Shown here in pieces: positions 33,961 to 45,700 of a stretch of 64,000 bases of DNA; within the stretch, counting starts at the first letter, position 1, and each line of letters begins with the position of its first letter. This DNA is from Tubiluchus corallicola (Eukaryota > Priapulida > Priapulimorpha > Priapulimorphida > Tubiluchidae). The position numbers were made by a program, and so were the translations under genes. The DNA is taken from positions 1-64,000 of the forward strand of contig JAQGDQ010000903.1 in assembly GCA_030141605.1 (NCBI GenBank). Reading direction: 5' to 3'. Under the pieces are notes generated by a model. The model did no database searches. It saw only the letters and a list, made by a program, of their open reading frames with translations, and was not told where the DNA came from.

Positions 33961-36531
33961 CTAAAAAGAAAAAAACAAATTTGTTTTTGAGCAAATCATA
34001 ATTTAACACAAAATCAATAGAAAAACTTTGTAAATACTAAATTAGTTCAAACAAGAAATTCTACAAAATCACCATTTATAACACTTTCATTGGTAAGATT
34101 GCAATTTACATTTTAACCTACCTATATAACCCTAACAGGCATTGAAGTTTTTTTTAATGCAGTATTATGATTACAAAAGAATTCACAAAACAAACTCATT
34201 ACAGGAACATGTACTGTAGTTAGTGCTGTAAATGGGACGTGCTTCAAACATAACCTTGACAAACACCGCTGCACAAGAAATCTCCTATTTTAACGCCAAT
34301 CTAATTATTATTATTAGAATTATAATGAATAGGATAATGGTTTTCATCGCAGAACTGCAAACTAAATATTACAACAAGGCAGTTCATTCAGTATGGGATT
34401 TTAAGTGCTAATAATATTTTTATAACAATAATTTATCGGTTATTAAATTAGTTACTAGATCAACTGTTAGTCATTATCGGTCCTATAATTTGCCCGCAGC
34501 GTGCAAACGGGGATGACAGTGACCATAAGGTAGAACAGGTATTAGGTCAGCTAGCCGCTAGCGTACCGTTGCGAACTTGTTACCGTGAAAAAACATAAAT
34601 TTTATTAAGTAAGTCTAGTAACTCATGTCTAACATAAATCTATGTATTGTACTGTTCATACCTTTCTGCTGACCTACACTTTAGCTAATAACAACGATCC
34701 ATACGTTTCATCTTTAAATCACACAAATCACGCAAAAACCATTTACACAACTAAACTTTACACAATATGGCCACGATATCACATTCACATTTCCATTTTC
34801 ATTACTCATTGTAAGGGCAGATGTCGCCACATATCAGTGTCCAGATTGCATCAGCTTCAGCATCAGCTGACTGACTCATAGCAGCACTTTGCTGACATCA
34901 TTTATAGATTACCATAATACTGCTACGTGCGAACTTGTATTACATAGGATACTTGTATTATGTAACTCGTTGAGCTGATTACTACAACGTGAGCTGTGTT
35001 AGTGTTTGTTAGGATAGTTACCGTGTTTGCATACTTCGAAAGCCGATTCCTTTCTCGTAAAAGAATATGTTGCCTGCCCATTGTAATCGGCATTAAGTTT
35101 TGACGACAAGGAAAAAAATATCATTAACACGTGCAATGAATTCACCCTGTAATTAATTCCTAGAAATCATTGACAGTTACTTCTTGCTATACATATACAA
35201 TAGTGAAATATTGGCATTCTGTTTTAATAAGTTTATAAATTATGTGCAAACTGGCCTAATAGTAACAACTATAATATTTGTTCCTGATTTTATAGTATTC
35301 ACATCGTATTAACTGAAACATATCATGCTCTCAATTTTTTGTTGCAACTACTGTACTTAGTTTACACATTATAGGCTTCGCTCTGTTTGCGATTGCGATT
35401 GCGATACTCGACTCTCTCCACTTGTCAGAGGCGGGCACCTTTATAGGGTGCAAAGTCTGTTGATATGCAATAATCTACTGTAATTGGTATTGACAGAAAT
35501 TGTGATCCGAATTTTTTATTCAGCATTTATTTGTAGCTTGCGTCCCTCCCACCTGTAAGTACTTCAAAAACATGTCCACATTTCAAACTACTGACAAAGT
35601 CGTTTATTATTTCTTGCACTATAATTTACACCGAAAAGTAATCTCCATCAACCAAATACTTGGTTACTTTCATGCATATAAAGGCAAGGAGACTAGGTCT
35701 TAAAAACCTAATAAATGCATTAAAAAAGTTATAAAAAGAAATTAGAAATTTAAACAAAAAGTGTACAACATTATGCAAAATTTTAGTAATGCGGTGTGAG
35801 CACTTAGATTCAATATCTGCCTAGTCTGTGCTTCGTAATTTCAACAGAAGGAGAGAAGTAAATGCTGGCTGAAATTTCATGAATTCACCTAAGAGAACTA
35901 GGACGTCTAGGTGCACAGTAAATCACGATATTCGAATAACTTATATGGGTGATAGAAACGAACAAGTAGAGGACCTAAAGTATCTATCTGTCTTTAGCTT
36001 AAGCATGAAGCTTAAATATTATACTTAGCTTAAGTATTGACTGTTCTGTTCTGTTTAACTAAGTATATTTCGTACCTTATTTTAACTCTAATTTTACAGG
36101 CTGCTGTCATTCATGCACCTGACCAGTTTTTTTGGTTCGCTTATGACATACTGGAAAATTTTGTCTTCTCATTCACTAGTTGCTGATAACTCATTGCATT
36201 TTTAATAAAGATATTTTATTGTGAGATCATACATCTGTATAATATTTTTATCTGAAAATATGTTATTACATAATCAATGTTCATAATTTTTTACAGCTGA
36301 CAGTTTCAAAAAAATAGCAACTTTAATTATTGACATTTAGACAACTTAATAATATTAAGCGTGTTTTTAGTTTTCCTAAAACTTAAACAAAAATTTTCCT
36401 ATAACTTCAACAAACTTCTCTGATTGTTATTAATTAATAATAATTAAAAATAATATAGTTGTTAATTATTCAAAATATTTGATTCTGACTACTGACATCA
36501 CTGTGAGAATCTGAGCAGAATCCTAATATTC
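33961..36531. other. Divergent upstream region PPP1R15 / PRIM2
   Basis: It should contain the non-coding first exon and promoter of PPP1R15 (minus) and the promoter of PRIM2 (plus). A more CpG-rich patch lies at about 35380-35460 (gcgattgcgattgcgatact). No coding feature is supported. Confidence 0.4.
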
Positions 36532-36539
36532 CTAGTAGC

Positions 36540-36909
36540 TAGGAATGAGCGTCGAACGCTCGAATTCGATTCGAAAGAGTTTTTTAGTTCTAATAATTCA
36601 GAACTTCGGCCACATATACATTCTTTATCATTAAAATATTTGAATCAGCATGCAACTAGCACTATTTAGCTGCAGCTTCTGTGCAAATTTTTTAACAAAC
36701 TAAAAATGGTTTCACTGCACAACGAAATAAAAAAAAAATTATGCTTGATCTTTGTAAGACCAGTTTTTACCAGTGGTTAAGAAACTTGTTCGAAAATCTT
36801 ACAAACTCAATGGGGATTTGAAACACTGGAATTCTGTTCGATTCGAAATCGAAAGTCGCAAATTTGATTCGATTCGAATTCGCTTTCTGAGAGAGAATGC
36901 TCACCCCTA
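36540..36909. mobile_element. Old hAT-like MITE upstream of PRIM2
   Basis: The ends taggaatgagc and gctcacccCta are inverted repeats (TAGGrrTGAGC). The interior has ttcgattcgaa-type inverted motifs at both ends. The flanking 8-mers ctagtagc (36532-36539) and gtggtagc (36910-36917) match at 6 of 8 bases, consistent with a decayed hAT target duplication. No ORF. It lies about 230 bp upstream of the PRIM2 start. Confidence 0.65.
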
Positions 36910-37141
36910 GTGGTAGCTGAGTAGCTGTAACACCGTGAGTTGTTTGACTTGTTTCCGGAGATTGAACCCGTCGTCAAAAAATCACACGGTGCGCTTGTGC
37001 GTCAAGTGGTCATTTACAGTTGAACAGGATTCCGCGGCAAATTTGGCTAACTGAACTTGGAATAATTTGCGCTTTGCTTTATACACATGTACTGAACTTA
37101 CACAATTTTATTGTATTATCTGATCTTGAATTTTTTCTACC

Positions 37142-38779
37142 ATGTTGATAGGATCGGGGAAGAGCGCTAGAAGTGTTCGCAGGAAAATTTCTAAGATTGG
37201 AGGCGCGGACAGTGTACAGTATCCTCATTCATTGCAATTTTATCGAAATCCTCCTGTTGGCAACATAACCTTGTGTGAATTTGAGAAATTTGCTATAGAT
37301 CGTTTAAAAGTTTTAAAACTCGTGGAAAGTGTCGGCTTATCACATACTAAAGGTAGCGATGATTATGTAAAAAAGTTGTCTGCAGAACTGCGAAAAATGG
37401 GAATGAAATCATTTTTGAGGACGATGGCTGTTGATACAGAATCTCATCCAGATGCAGTTTATGAAGGCCGACGCCAAGATCACATATCTCATTTTATTCT
37501 TAGATTAGCATATTGCAAGTCTGAAGACCTACGTCACTGGTTCATACAACAAGAGGTGGATTTGTTTAGGTTTCGTTTTTCGCAAGAGCAAGGTAATGCA
37601 GATGGATTGGCAAGTTTTCTAACACAAAACGACCTGCAGTACACTGCTATTTCTGAAGAAGAAAAACAGTCGCTGCGGTCGGAGTTGTCTGTTGCTTCCT
37701 ACGAAATGAATGAGGCTAAATTTGAAGCAAACGATTTTTATAAAGTGTATTTCACTGAAGCTCTTGATCTCATACGAACAAGGAAAATTTATCTGCATAA
37801 AGGATATGCATACATACCCAGTTTTGATTTGGGATCCCTCATCTGTGGCTGTTTTCGAATGGAGCTGTCTAAAGCTTTAGCGCAGACAGCTCGCATGTTT
37901 CCAGTCATCGAAGAACAGGAACGTCTACTACCGATGTTAAACCACATCAACGAATGGTATCTCGGTGACGACTATTCTAACAGGAAAAATCGGGATACTG
38001 ACCACATCACGGCTGATGAAATTGATGGCTTATGTCAGGAATCATTTCCATTATGCATGCAACAGCTCCACAAGCATTTGCGCACCGAGCATCACATGAA
38101 ACACTTCGGCCGGCAACAGTATGGGCTTTTCCTAAAAGCAATTGGTTTGTCATTGGAAGAGGCGATGAAGTTCTGGAGAACGGAATTCATGAAGAGCATG
38201 GATGTTGATAAGTTTGACAAACAATATTCTTACAACATACGACACATGTATGGCAAGGAAGGTAAACGTGTAAGCTATACACCATACAGCTGCTTGAAAA
38301 TCATTCAAAGTAATCCTCCTGGTGCCGGAGATTATCATGGCTGTCCATTTAGGCACACTACCAATGATCTTTTATTACAGAAACTGAAAGCGTTGAAGAT
38401 TAGCAACATTCAGTGTGACGCCATATTAGAAACTGTTAAGGGTGGTCATTACCAGGTCGCATGTGCAAAAACTTACCGTGCTGTACATACCTTAGGAGAT
38501 AATGAAGGGCCACCAGGCATTGACCATCCAAACCAATATTTCGAAATGAGCCAGAACTTGCAGCATCCGAGTCGCGAAGCGACCAGCAAGACTCCTCAAA
38601 CGCCCACTTACAGGAATACACCAATGTCTTATAGCCAGACAGGTACACCTGATGTGTTATCGCAGCCATTTGGTAGTGGCACTCCATTAACAAAGAAACT
38701 CAAACCAACAACGGAGGAAGATTGGAATGACGAAGAAATGGATACAGTCCTTTCGGGGATAGAACCAATGAATTTATAG
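37142..38779 (+). CDS. PRIM2: PRIM2, DNA primase large subunit (intronless)
   Basis: Complete 545-aa protein in one exon; human PRIM2 is 509 aa. It works with PRIM1 in the polymerase alpha-primase complex and positions initiating nucleotides and template for RNA primer synthesis. The N-terminal helical domain has PHSLQFYRNPP, FAIDRLKVLK and DHISHFILRLAYC. The C-terminal 4Fe-4S domain carries the four expected cysteines C305, C384, C401 and C441 with spacing 79-17-40, against 80-17-40 in human. Around them are HLRTEHHMKHFGRQQYGLFL, YSYNIRHMYGKEGKR and the CPFRH motif. The tail after about 460 is polar, with several TP dipeptides that could be CDK sites. ATG at 37142 gives the family N-terminus. 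The lack of introns is unusual beside its intron-rich neighbours. A poly(A) signal is at 39064. Confidence 0.96.
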   Translation: MLIGSGKSARSVRRKISKIGGADSVQYPHSLQFYRNPPVGNITLCEFEKFAIDRLKVLKLVESVGLSHTKGSDDYVKKLSAELRKMGMKSFLRTMAVDTESHPDAVYEGRRQDHISHFILRLAYCKSEDLRHWFIQQEVDLFRFRFSQEQGNADGLASFLTQNDLQYTAISEEEKQSLRSELSVASYEMNEAKFEANDFYKVYFTEALDLIRTRKIYLHKGYAYIPSFDLGSLICGCFRMELSKALAQTARMFPVIEEQERLLPMLNHINEWYLGDDYSNRKNRDTDHITADEIDGLCQESFPLCMQQLHKHLRTEHHMKHFGRQQYGLFLKAIGLSLEEAMKFWRTEFMKSMDVDKFDKQYSYNIRHMYGKEGKRVSYTPYSCLKIIQSNPPGAGDYHGCPFRHTTNDLLLQKLKALKISNIQCDAILETVKGGHYQVACAKTYRAVHTLGDNEGPPGIDHPNQYFEMSQNLQHPSREATSKTPQTPTYRNTPMSYSQTGTPDVLSQPFGSGTPLTKKLKPTTEEDWNDEEMDTVLSGIEPMNL

Positions 38780-39063
38780 TTTGGATGTAGATAGCATTAA
38801 ATAATTTTTTTAAAATATTATTTATTTCATTTCAGGTGACGTAAGTTATATTAGAAATTAAAGTACCTGTGTTTTACTATACTTTATATTCCTTGCATGT
38901 AGTTTAAACGTACTTAAATTCACATTCTGTAGGTGAATTTGTTCTCAATTGCTAGAATTGTATTCCAGATTTGAAAAAAGCCATTGTTATAATTACAGTG
39001 TGGCACATTCCACTCACTGCTGTTGTATTTTAAAACGTTTTTGTTGGTATGTAATAATTAAAT

Positions 39064-39069
39064 AATAAA
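39064..39069 (+). terminator. Candidate PRIM2 polyadenylation signal
   Basis: First good AATAAA downstream of the PRIM2 stop (285 bp), followed by a T-rich stretch (cgtttttttc). Confidence 0.5.
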
Positions 39070-39079
39070 ACGTTTTTTT

Positions 39080-42000
39080 CAGAAGTTTGCCCCATTAGCA
39101 TTAGCACTGCTAATTGTGAATTGGCAAACCTGTCATTTTAGTTCAGTACTACTTCTAGTAGCATAACATTCTTAAATGTTTCAAAGTTATTTCAGCAGGT
39201 ATTTAGGATCGGTGCATTAAGTTAGTTATACAAACTTGCTTATTGTACATAGATCAAAGAGCAAAAAGCTGAGATACAAATAGTTGTTGTCAACAATAAT
39301 ATTAATTTCATTTTTGTTGTCTAGTTAGTGTCTCACTGCTCTTAAAATATCTGTATGAAATACGCATGACTTACAAAAGTATTTTGAACTACATTTATAC
39401 CTCAAATACTAATGCTGTAATTGTTTCTTCTTGTTGCTTCACATTGCCAAAGTACTGACTGAAGCTGAAAATTGATATGACTGGTGTTTGTTGTAAATAA
39501 CCTAACTTAAAGTGTGTGATGGATGGATTGCAGATTGTATATAACTTTTAATAGCATACTAACAAAAGTTTTACCGTCCCAGTAAACTATGATTCTATAG
39601 TTCACCGTGAAAGAACTTTTTTGGTAATAAACAGTGTTATCGATAAAGTTATTGCCTGTCATTTTCTTTTTTTTAGCTTTGTAGTACAGGATATTAACAT
39701 TACTGCTACATAATAAGGTAATTTATTATGTAATTATTAATTAATTAATTAAGTTTTCTCAATTTTAGTGAGCCCATAAAACATGCTGTTGAATTAGTGT
39801 TAGGTATAGGCACCACGTTTAGACTATTAAGAGCACCTGCGCAGTAATTCGCAATGGAAATTGTTCCCAAAATTTCATTATAAACGTGCAAGTTAAAATT
39901 GAAATAACTTATATCTTTCTTGTCTCTTATCACCGTATTTTTGTTTAAGTAGTGTATAATGTTATCTGTTTTAAAATAGTCAGTATTATACCACCTACGC
40001 TTATTTAGATTTATTTATTTTTCCTTTTAGCACAATATTACAAAATACAAATTATTACGATTACAAACTGACAATGCATTGCAGTGCCATGGGTGTAACA
40101 GAAGAAATTAACTTATAAGTTACACTCGACATGGATAAGCCTTAGTGATGACATAAACAAAACCTGTCAACAAAATAAAGTGTGACATATCTTACTCTGA
40201 ATTTCTTGATAAGACAGGTGTCCAAGTATCTGTTACTAATACGTCAATAATATATCACAGAAAGGCCTGTTAAATCGTATGTAACGTGTTTTGCTTGCAA
40301 GTTAAATTTCTTAATAAAGACAAGATATGGTTATTAAAGCATCAACTAATCATGAATATGCTGCAAAAAGACCAACAATTAGGCGTTGAGTAGCCTTATA
40401 AATTAGTATAAAGGATGTAAAATGGCTCTGTTAAAAATCAATATAAATTACACTTTACCACACTAAGTTGCTTTGATGCTAAGTATACGATATCTGCATT
40501 GAAAATAAACAGACTGAATGTAAATAAACAATTGACATAAACAATCGAATGTAAATGTACAGTATAAACAACAAACCGAACAGCATAAAAAAGAGTGAAT
40601 ATTAAATTCCAAAATCACAATTATAATTCAATGTTTTCATAGATTAAAATTAGTCAGTCACTAAATTTCTTCTTTAACCTACATATTTTTTATGATTTTC
40701 ACAAGTTGTGTGCATACAGATGCTACTTGAACAATAAAAACGCCACAATGAGAAAGGCATTATTCAGTCAACACCTGTGAATGTTTTCAGTGAATATGCA
40801 AGAGCACAAATGATTAATATAATTTTCCTTTGTAACACAAATACGTTGACAAAAACAGAGAAAATGACTCACTAAATAATACAACTAGAGAAAGAACAGA
40901 ATATACAATAAATAAAAAAACATGGAAAAAGACAAAAAAGTACTAATCATAGGCCTACCAACAACCAGAAAAAAGTACAAAATATCACAATATCGTTGGT
41001 TATGAATTTTAAGAACGCAGAAACTGGCGAAAAGATCCCTTTTATTGTATGAAAATGCAAGTTGAATTGCTTGTGGTGGGTTAAGCAACTATCCCGTTGT
41101 GTAGTATCAGAAAATGGAAAGTACGTGTGATGTTATAACATTGTCTTTGCACATTCTATGGTATCGTTATTCCAGTAAAATGGTAACCAATTAATAGTTT
41201 TTCAGCGTGCTTTCAAGTACACTGGTCATAAGTGTCGCGCATATATTTACAGATGTTCTTTTTCTCAAGGTACCGTATTATGGTTTCGATTAGTACTCCC
41301 AGATAATCTGCTAATTCTTTATTTTGCGTGTAAGCCAATATTAGATGTATGTGACGTCAGTCACGATCTGTAGACATTATTAATGACACAATGCATACTA
41401 ATGTAGGATGGTAACGAGCAGTGTGGGAAGGAAACATTTTAGAACCCTGGAATGAGCTGGGCGAGGTTCGCTATGGCTAGGCCTTGGCTTGTTACCTTAA
41501 CCAACGTGACAGATTGCAAAAAACGTACTGTCAGCTTGAGGTCAATTCTATACTCCAGGTCATAGCTGATAGAGGAGCAACCGCTCCCCCGAACACATTT
41601 TTCAAAGAAGTGGAATTCGCTCAAAATGTGATATTAGTACGGAATACAGGCATCGTAAAAGAAAATGACTCCATGGTGAAACTTCAGAGTTTAAAGGATA
41701 AGGAATAAAATATTTGCTTAGATTGACGCCTAGTCGTAGGGGACAGTTGTAGTTCTTTCGTGATACATTTTTCACAATGTTTCACTTTGTTTTCATTTTA
41801 CATTTAATATTAAAAGAATTAATAAACCAAAACATAATAACATAAATTTTTTATGTTTTGAGAGTATAATGTTTTTAGTATAACCTTTTATTACCAAGTA
41901 GCAATCATTTACTTCCTTTAAAAATGTATCTTCCTCGTGTTTTGATTTTAACCACAAAATTAAAATGTATAATTGATGCAAATTAAAAATTGCTTAGTGT

Positions 42001-42761
42001 GTGCAACGGCGCCTTTTTTAAGTGCTTTCTCCTCCTAACTTTAGAGCCTGGCCACGCCCCTAGTAGTCCCCTTGCTCATTTGCTCCATTAGAGCTGTTTA
42101 CACCAAGTTTTATGGAAGATGCTCTCTGGAGGTTCCTAAACGTCGACAGTTTATTCGTACTACTCGTTTTTCTGTTGCTTCCTATAAACTTACCCTAAAC
42201 ATTCTTAGATGTGAAACAACTGCGTATTGCTTCGGACTGTTTCTTCCTTCTGACTTCTTATCTGTGGAGTTCTCTACCAGAAACTTGTTTCCAGAAATCT
42301 GCAAGCTTGCTCGATTCAAGAAATACAATTCCTCCTGAGAGACTGTAGCAAAGTAGTTACGAATTATGTTTGTCTGAACATATATTTATATCTTCGCCTT
42401 TTTATTCTCATTTTTATTTTATTTAATTTTATTACAGACCTGTTTTATTACATTGAAACGTCTGGCTTTGTTTAGGGCAAATTATTTTTTAAAAAAAACA
42501 TCTGTTCGATCGAGTTTAAGACATTACAGTTCGATTAATTTTGTTTCACTTCCGTTCAATTCAATTTAAAAGAAAACTGTTCGTTGTAGACTGATGGGTG
42601 TTGATGAAAAATGGAAGACCTGTCGCATACGCCAATTTATCTAGATTGCTAAGTCAACAGTTTGACATAGTTTAACGTCCACACACTGACCATTGGGTTT
42701 ATGTACAAGCTGAATCAGTGGGCCTAATCACATCGCGGAATTGCATTTTTGTGCAGTTGCT
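39080..42761. other. Intergenic PRIM2 to lipase-like gene
   Basis: About 3.7 kb with no supported gene. Frames open on both strands at 41439-41708, and one at 42072-42338 (88 codons, ending LFPEICKLARFKKY) resembles decayed repeat-derived coding sequence. I cannot name a family. The promoter of the lipase-like gene should lie at the right end. Confidence 0.4.
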
Positions 42762-45700
42762 ATGGAAGGTACTACGTTCGTCAGGATTGTACTGCTGTTG
42801 TTAGTAACATCAGCGACAGCGACATTTGGAATACCTGGATTGCCAGATTTTCTGGACTCTTCTATTGAACGAAGTGAGAAACGAAATATTGAATTAAAAA
42901 AAAAACAAGAATTTATTTAAAGTTTATCAACATTAGTTGTTAAATTTATGGATGGTTGTGAAGGAAGGTATATTCGAACTCGACAGTTTCCTTTTTGTCG
43001 ATTCTTGTTCATATTATGATTTATTTAGCTTTATCTGTAACCTAGTTTTTATCTTTTGGGAACTTAGATTTTGTTAAATCTACATTTGGAAAGGCCTTTT
43101 TTGGTTTTGCTACTTTTTTCTGTTGCAAAACGCAATAAAGGCATTTAATAAAATATCTAGAATTAAGAAACGAGAAAAAAATGAAAGAAAAACACAAAAA
43201 AATAATTAAATTGACGACAAAGACGTCACAAAGCTGATCAGACTAACATTGTGGGAGCTATCAGCTTTGTAGCTAATTATTGAACAATTAAATTACATCA
43301 TATGTTTATTTTCTCGCTGTACTAAACCAATACATTTAATTGTTTTTTTTTACAAATGAATATGTCTTCTTATGGATTTCCTGTTTTTTTTATAACTTTA
43401 GTTATTTGTTGTCTATAACATGTACGTTCTTGTGTAAAAGGCACTTTGACGTGTTAACAAAGGTAATCGATCTTGAAGCAAGTAAAATTCTCTTCGGTGG
43501 CTGCAGTGAAGTGTCATGCTATATAACTAGATGTGCTATTAGCCTATGTAATAGTAGGGCTGTAGCTCGCCAACTGCACAATTTGTTCCAGTATAATATA
43601 ATGATAATATTAATAATTTTTATTTAACAGTTCGGCTTTTTAGATAAATAATTAATTAGCTCAAAGTCCTTTTTGCCGACTGTGATTGAACTCAGGACCT
43701 ACCAAATGGAAAGCGGATGCATTACCACTAGAATATATCATGTGTTATGTTTTTGTGGTAACAACAACACTTACTTGTTTTTAACACTCGAATGGCTAAA
43801 ATGTACGATCATTCCATGTAGTGATTTTCATGTTCAGTGCTCAGTATAACGCATTTTTAGATTAAATTTATTCAACTTATAGACTGCGATGGACTGTTGA
43901 CGCAATACCTTGACAGCAAGAACATTACTCTCATCGACATTATTGCTGCTATAATTGCGGGTGGTGGAACAGGTGCTGGCATTGCCGAGGAACACTTCGA
44001 ATACATACTGTCTGAGCTACCTCCTGCTTTCGTAGATCATATAAAAGAAGATGTTGCAAATGTTGAACCACTTTCAAATGAAGTAAAGTGATGTAACACA
44101 CTATATTACTGTTTTCGGTCATTGTTCGTGTAAATTTTGGAAATTTATCCGGTACTCTACGAAAAATCATTTGGTGTGCTATGCATTTTTGTATAGCTTT
44201 ATTATGTGATATATTTAAATTATACATTTTATTCATGAAGCAAATAGGTTGGTGATTTAACTAAAGCAAACTCTCATATCGTGTTATACACTGTTATACA
44301 TTTTTATAGAGCAAATATTGTGTAAATTTTAGCACAGTTCTAAATTTGTGTGCTTTTACTTCAATGGTGTTGTTTGTCCATCAGTGCAATTGTACATGTA
44401 TTTAACAAATTTTTTAGTCTTTCGAACTTGCATTTTTATGTAAATTCGCGTCAGCAAAGTACAATTTTCAATTTTTGTTTTAGCAATTAGTGTATTTGTA
44501 TTGCTTCCTATTTTATGTAAACTTTACCCATCCCGTGCAGTGGTTTCTAAGCCACTAATTTTGAACTATAAATTTCAAAACGAATCGTTTAAATGTTTTT
44601 AAATGGAATAAATTAATTTACTTGTAGTCTTAATACCTGAAAGAGAGGTGTGAATACCTTGTAACGCATGATCAATAAAAGTCAAACCATAGTAGTCTTT
44701 AAAAAAAGTTAAACAAGAAAAACTGTTCCACCTGCGATACCATGAGCCTCTCAGATTTTATGTTCAAAGTGATCACGAAGTATTGATCTTATGCATTAAT
44801 AAAGAAATATTTTTACAGGAAAGAGACAAAATAGAGCGAGAAATTTTAAATGGAAAATCACCAGATCCGGATACACCTTTCAGCTACCTAACAGACCTTC
44901 TAAAATGGCTGGCCAAACAAGCCATAGCGAAGATAATAGAAGCTTTGAAAGAGCCAATCTTGGATGTTACATTCAAGTGTTATCAGGACTATGGATGTTT
45001 CACAAAGGTACGTTTCATTTTTAGTTTATATCATGTGTGTTTGCCCTATGTGTATATTATAAACAAATCAACAAGACAGATTTAATCAACAGTGAAACAG
45101 GCGTGTGCTAGAGACAAATCCCCTACAAAAAAATCCCCTGCAGAGAACAGCTCAGAAGTTAGGTAATTCGAGTACGATACAGACACCCCACGTTTTTGAG
45201 GGTGTAAATGTTCATAAACATAAGCATAAACACAAACATAAACATCTCTATATCATTATCATAGAGATCAGGGATTGAAAATCGCTTCGGGATGGAAATA
45301 ATGGAAGCTGGTCTCCATCATCCCTGACCTTAGAGCTCTTGTTTAAACTTTTGACGCGAAACTTGAAAGACACAGAATGTGAAGAAAATGCAGTACAGGC
45401 TGGATTTGAACCCCATGCCTATAAAATTACACAAAAGTAAATAAAAATTAGTTAGAATCCCTTTAGTGTGAGCGATCAAACGTTGGAAATATTGAATTTG
45501 GCTAACCACATGTACAAGGGATGAACTTAAACGTTGATGACAGAGGAATATAGTGGCCTAGTGGTCTAAGGCGTCTATCTTGTAAGAAGAAGTTCTCCGA
45601 TTCAAATTAAGATCGTTTTCCTACTTTTTCCTCTATTCAAATATAGTATCAAAATTTAATTACTCTTGAATTTGTAAAACGTTTATTGATAATTTTGATA

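Noticed and set aside
42072-42338. Plus-strand 88-codon ORF
   Set aside because: No signal peptide, splice context or recognised domain. It may be repeat-derived, so it is only mentioned under the intergenic stretch.
43678-43735. Functional tRNA-Gly gene
   Set aside because: The acceptor stem does not pair and the B box is degenerate. It is better explained as a SINE or tRNA pseudogene.
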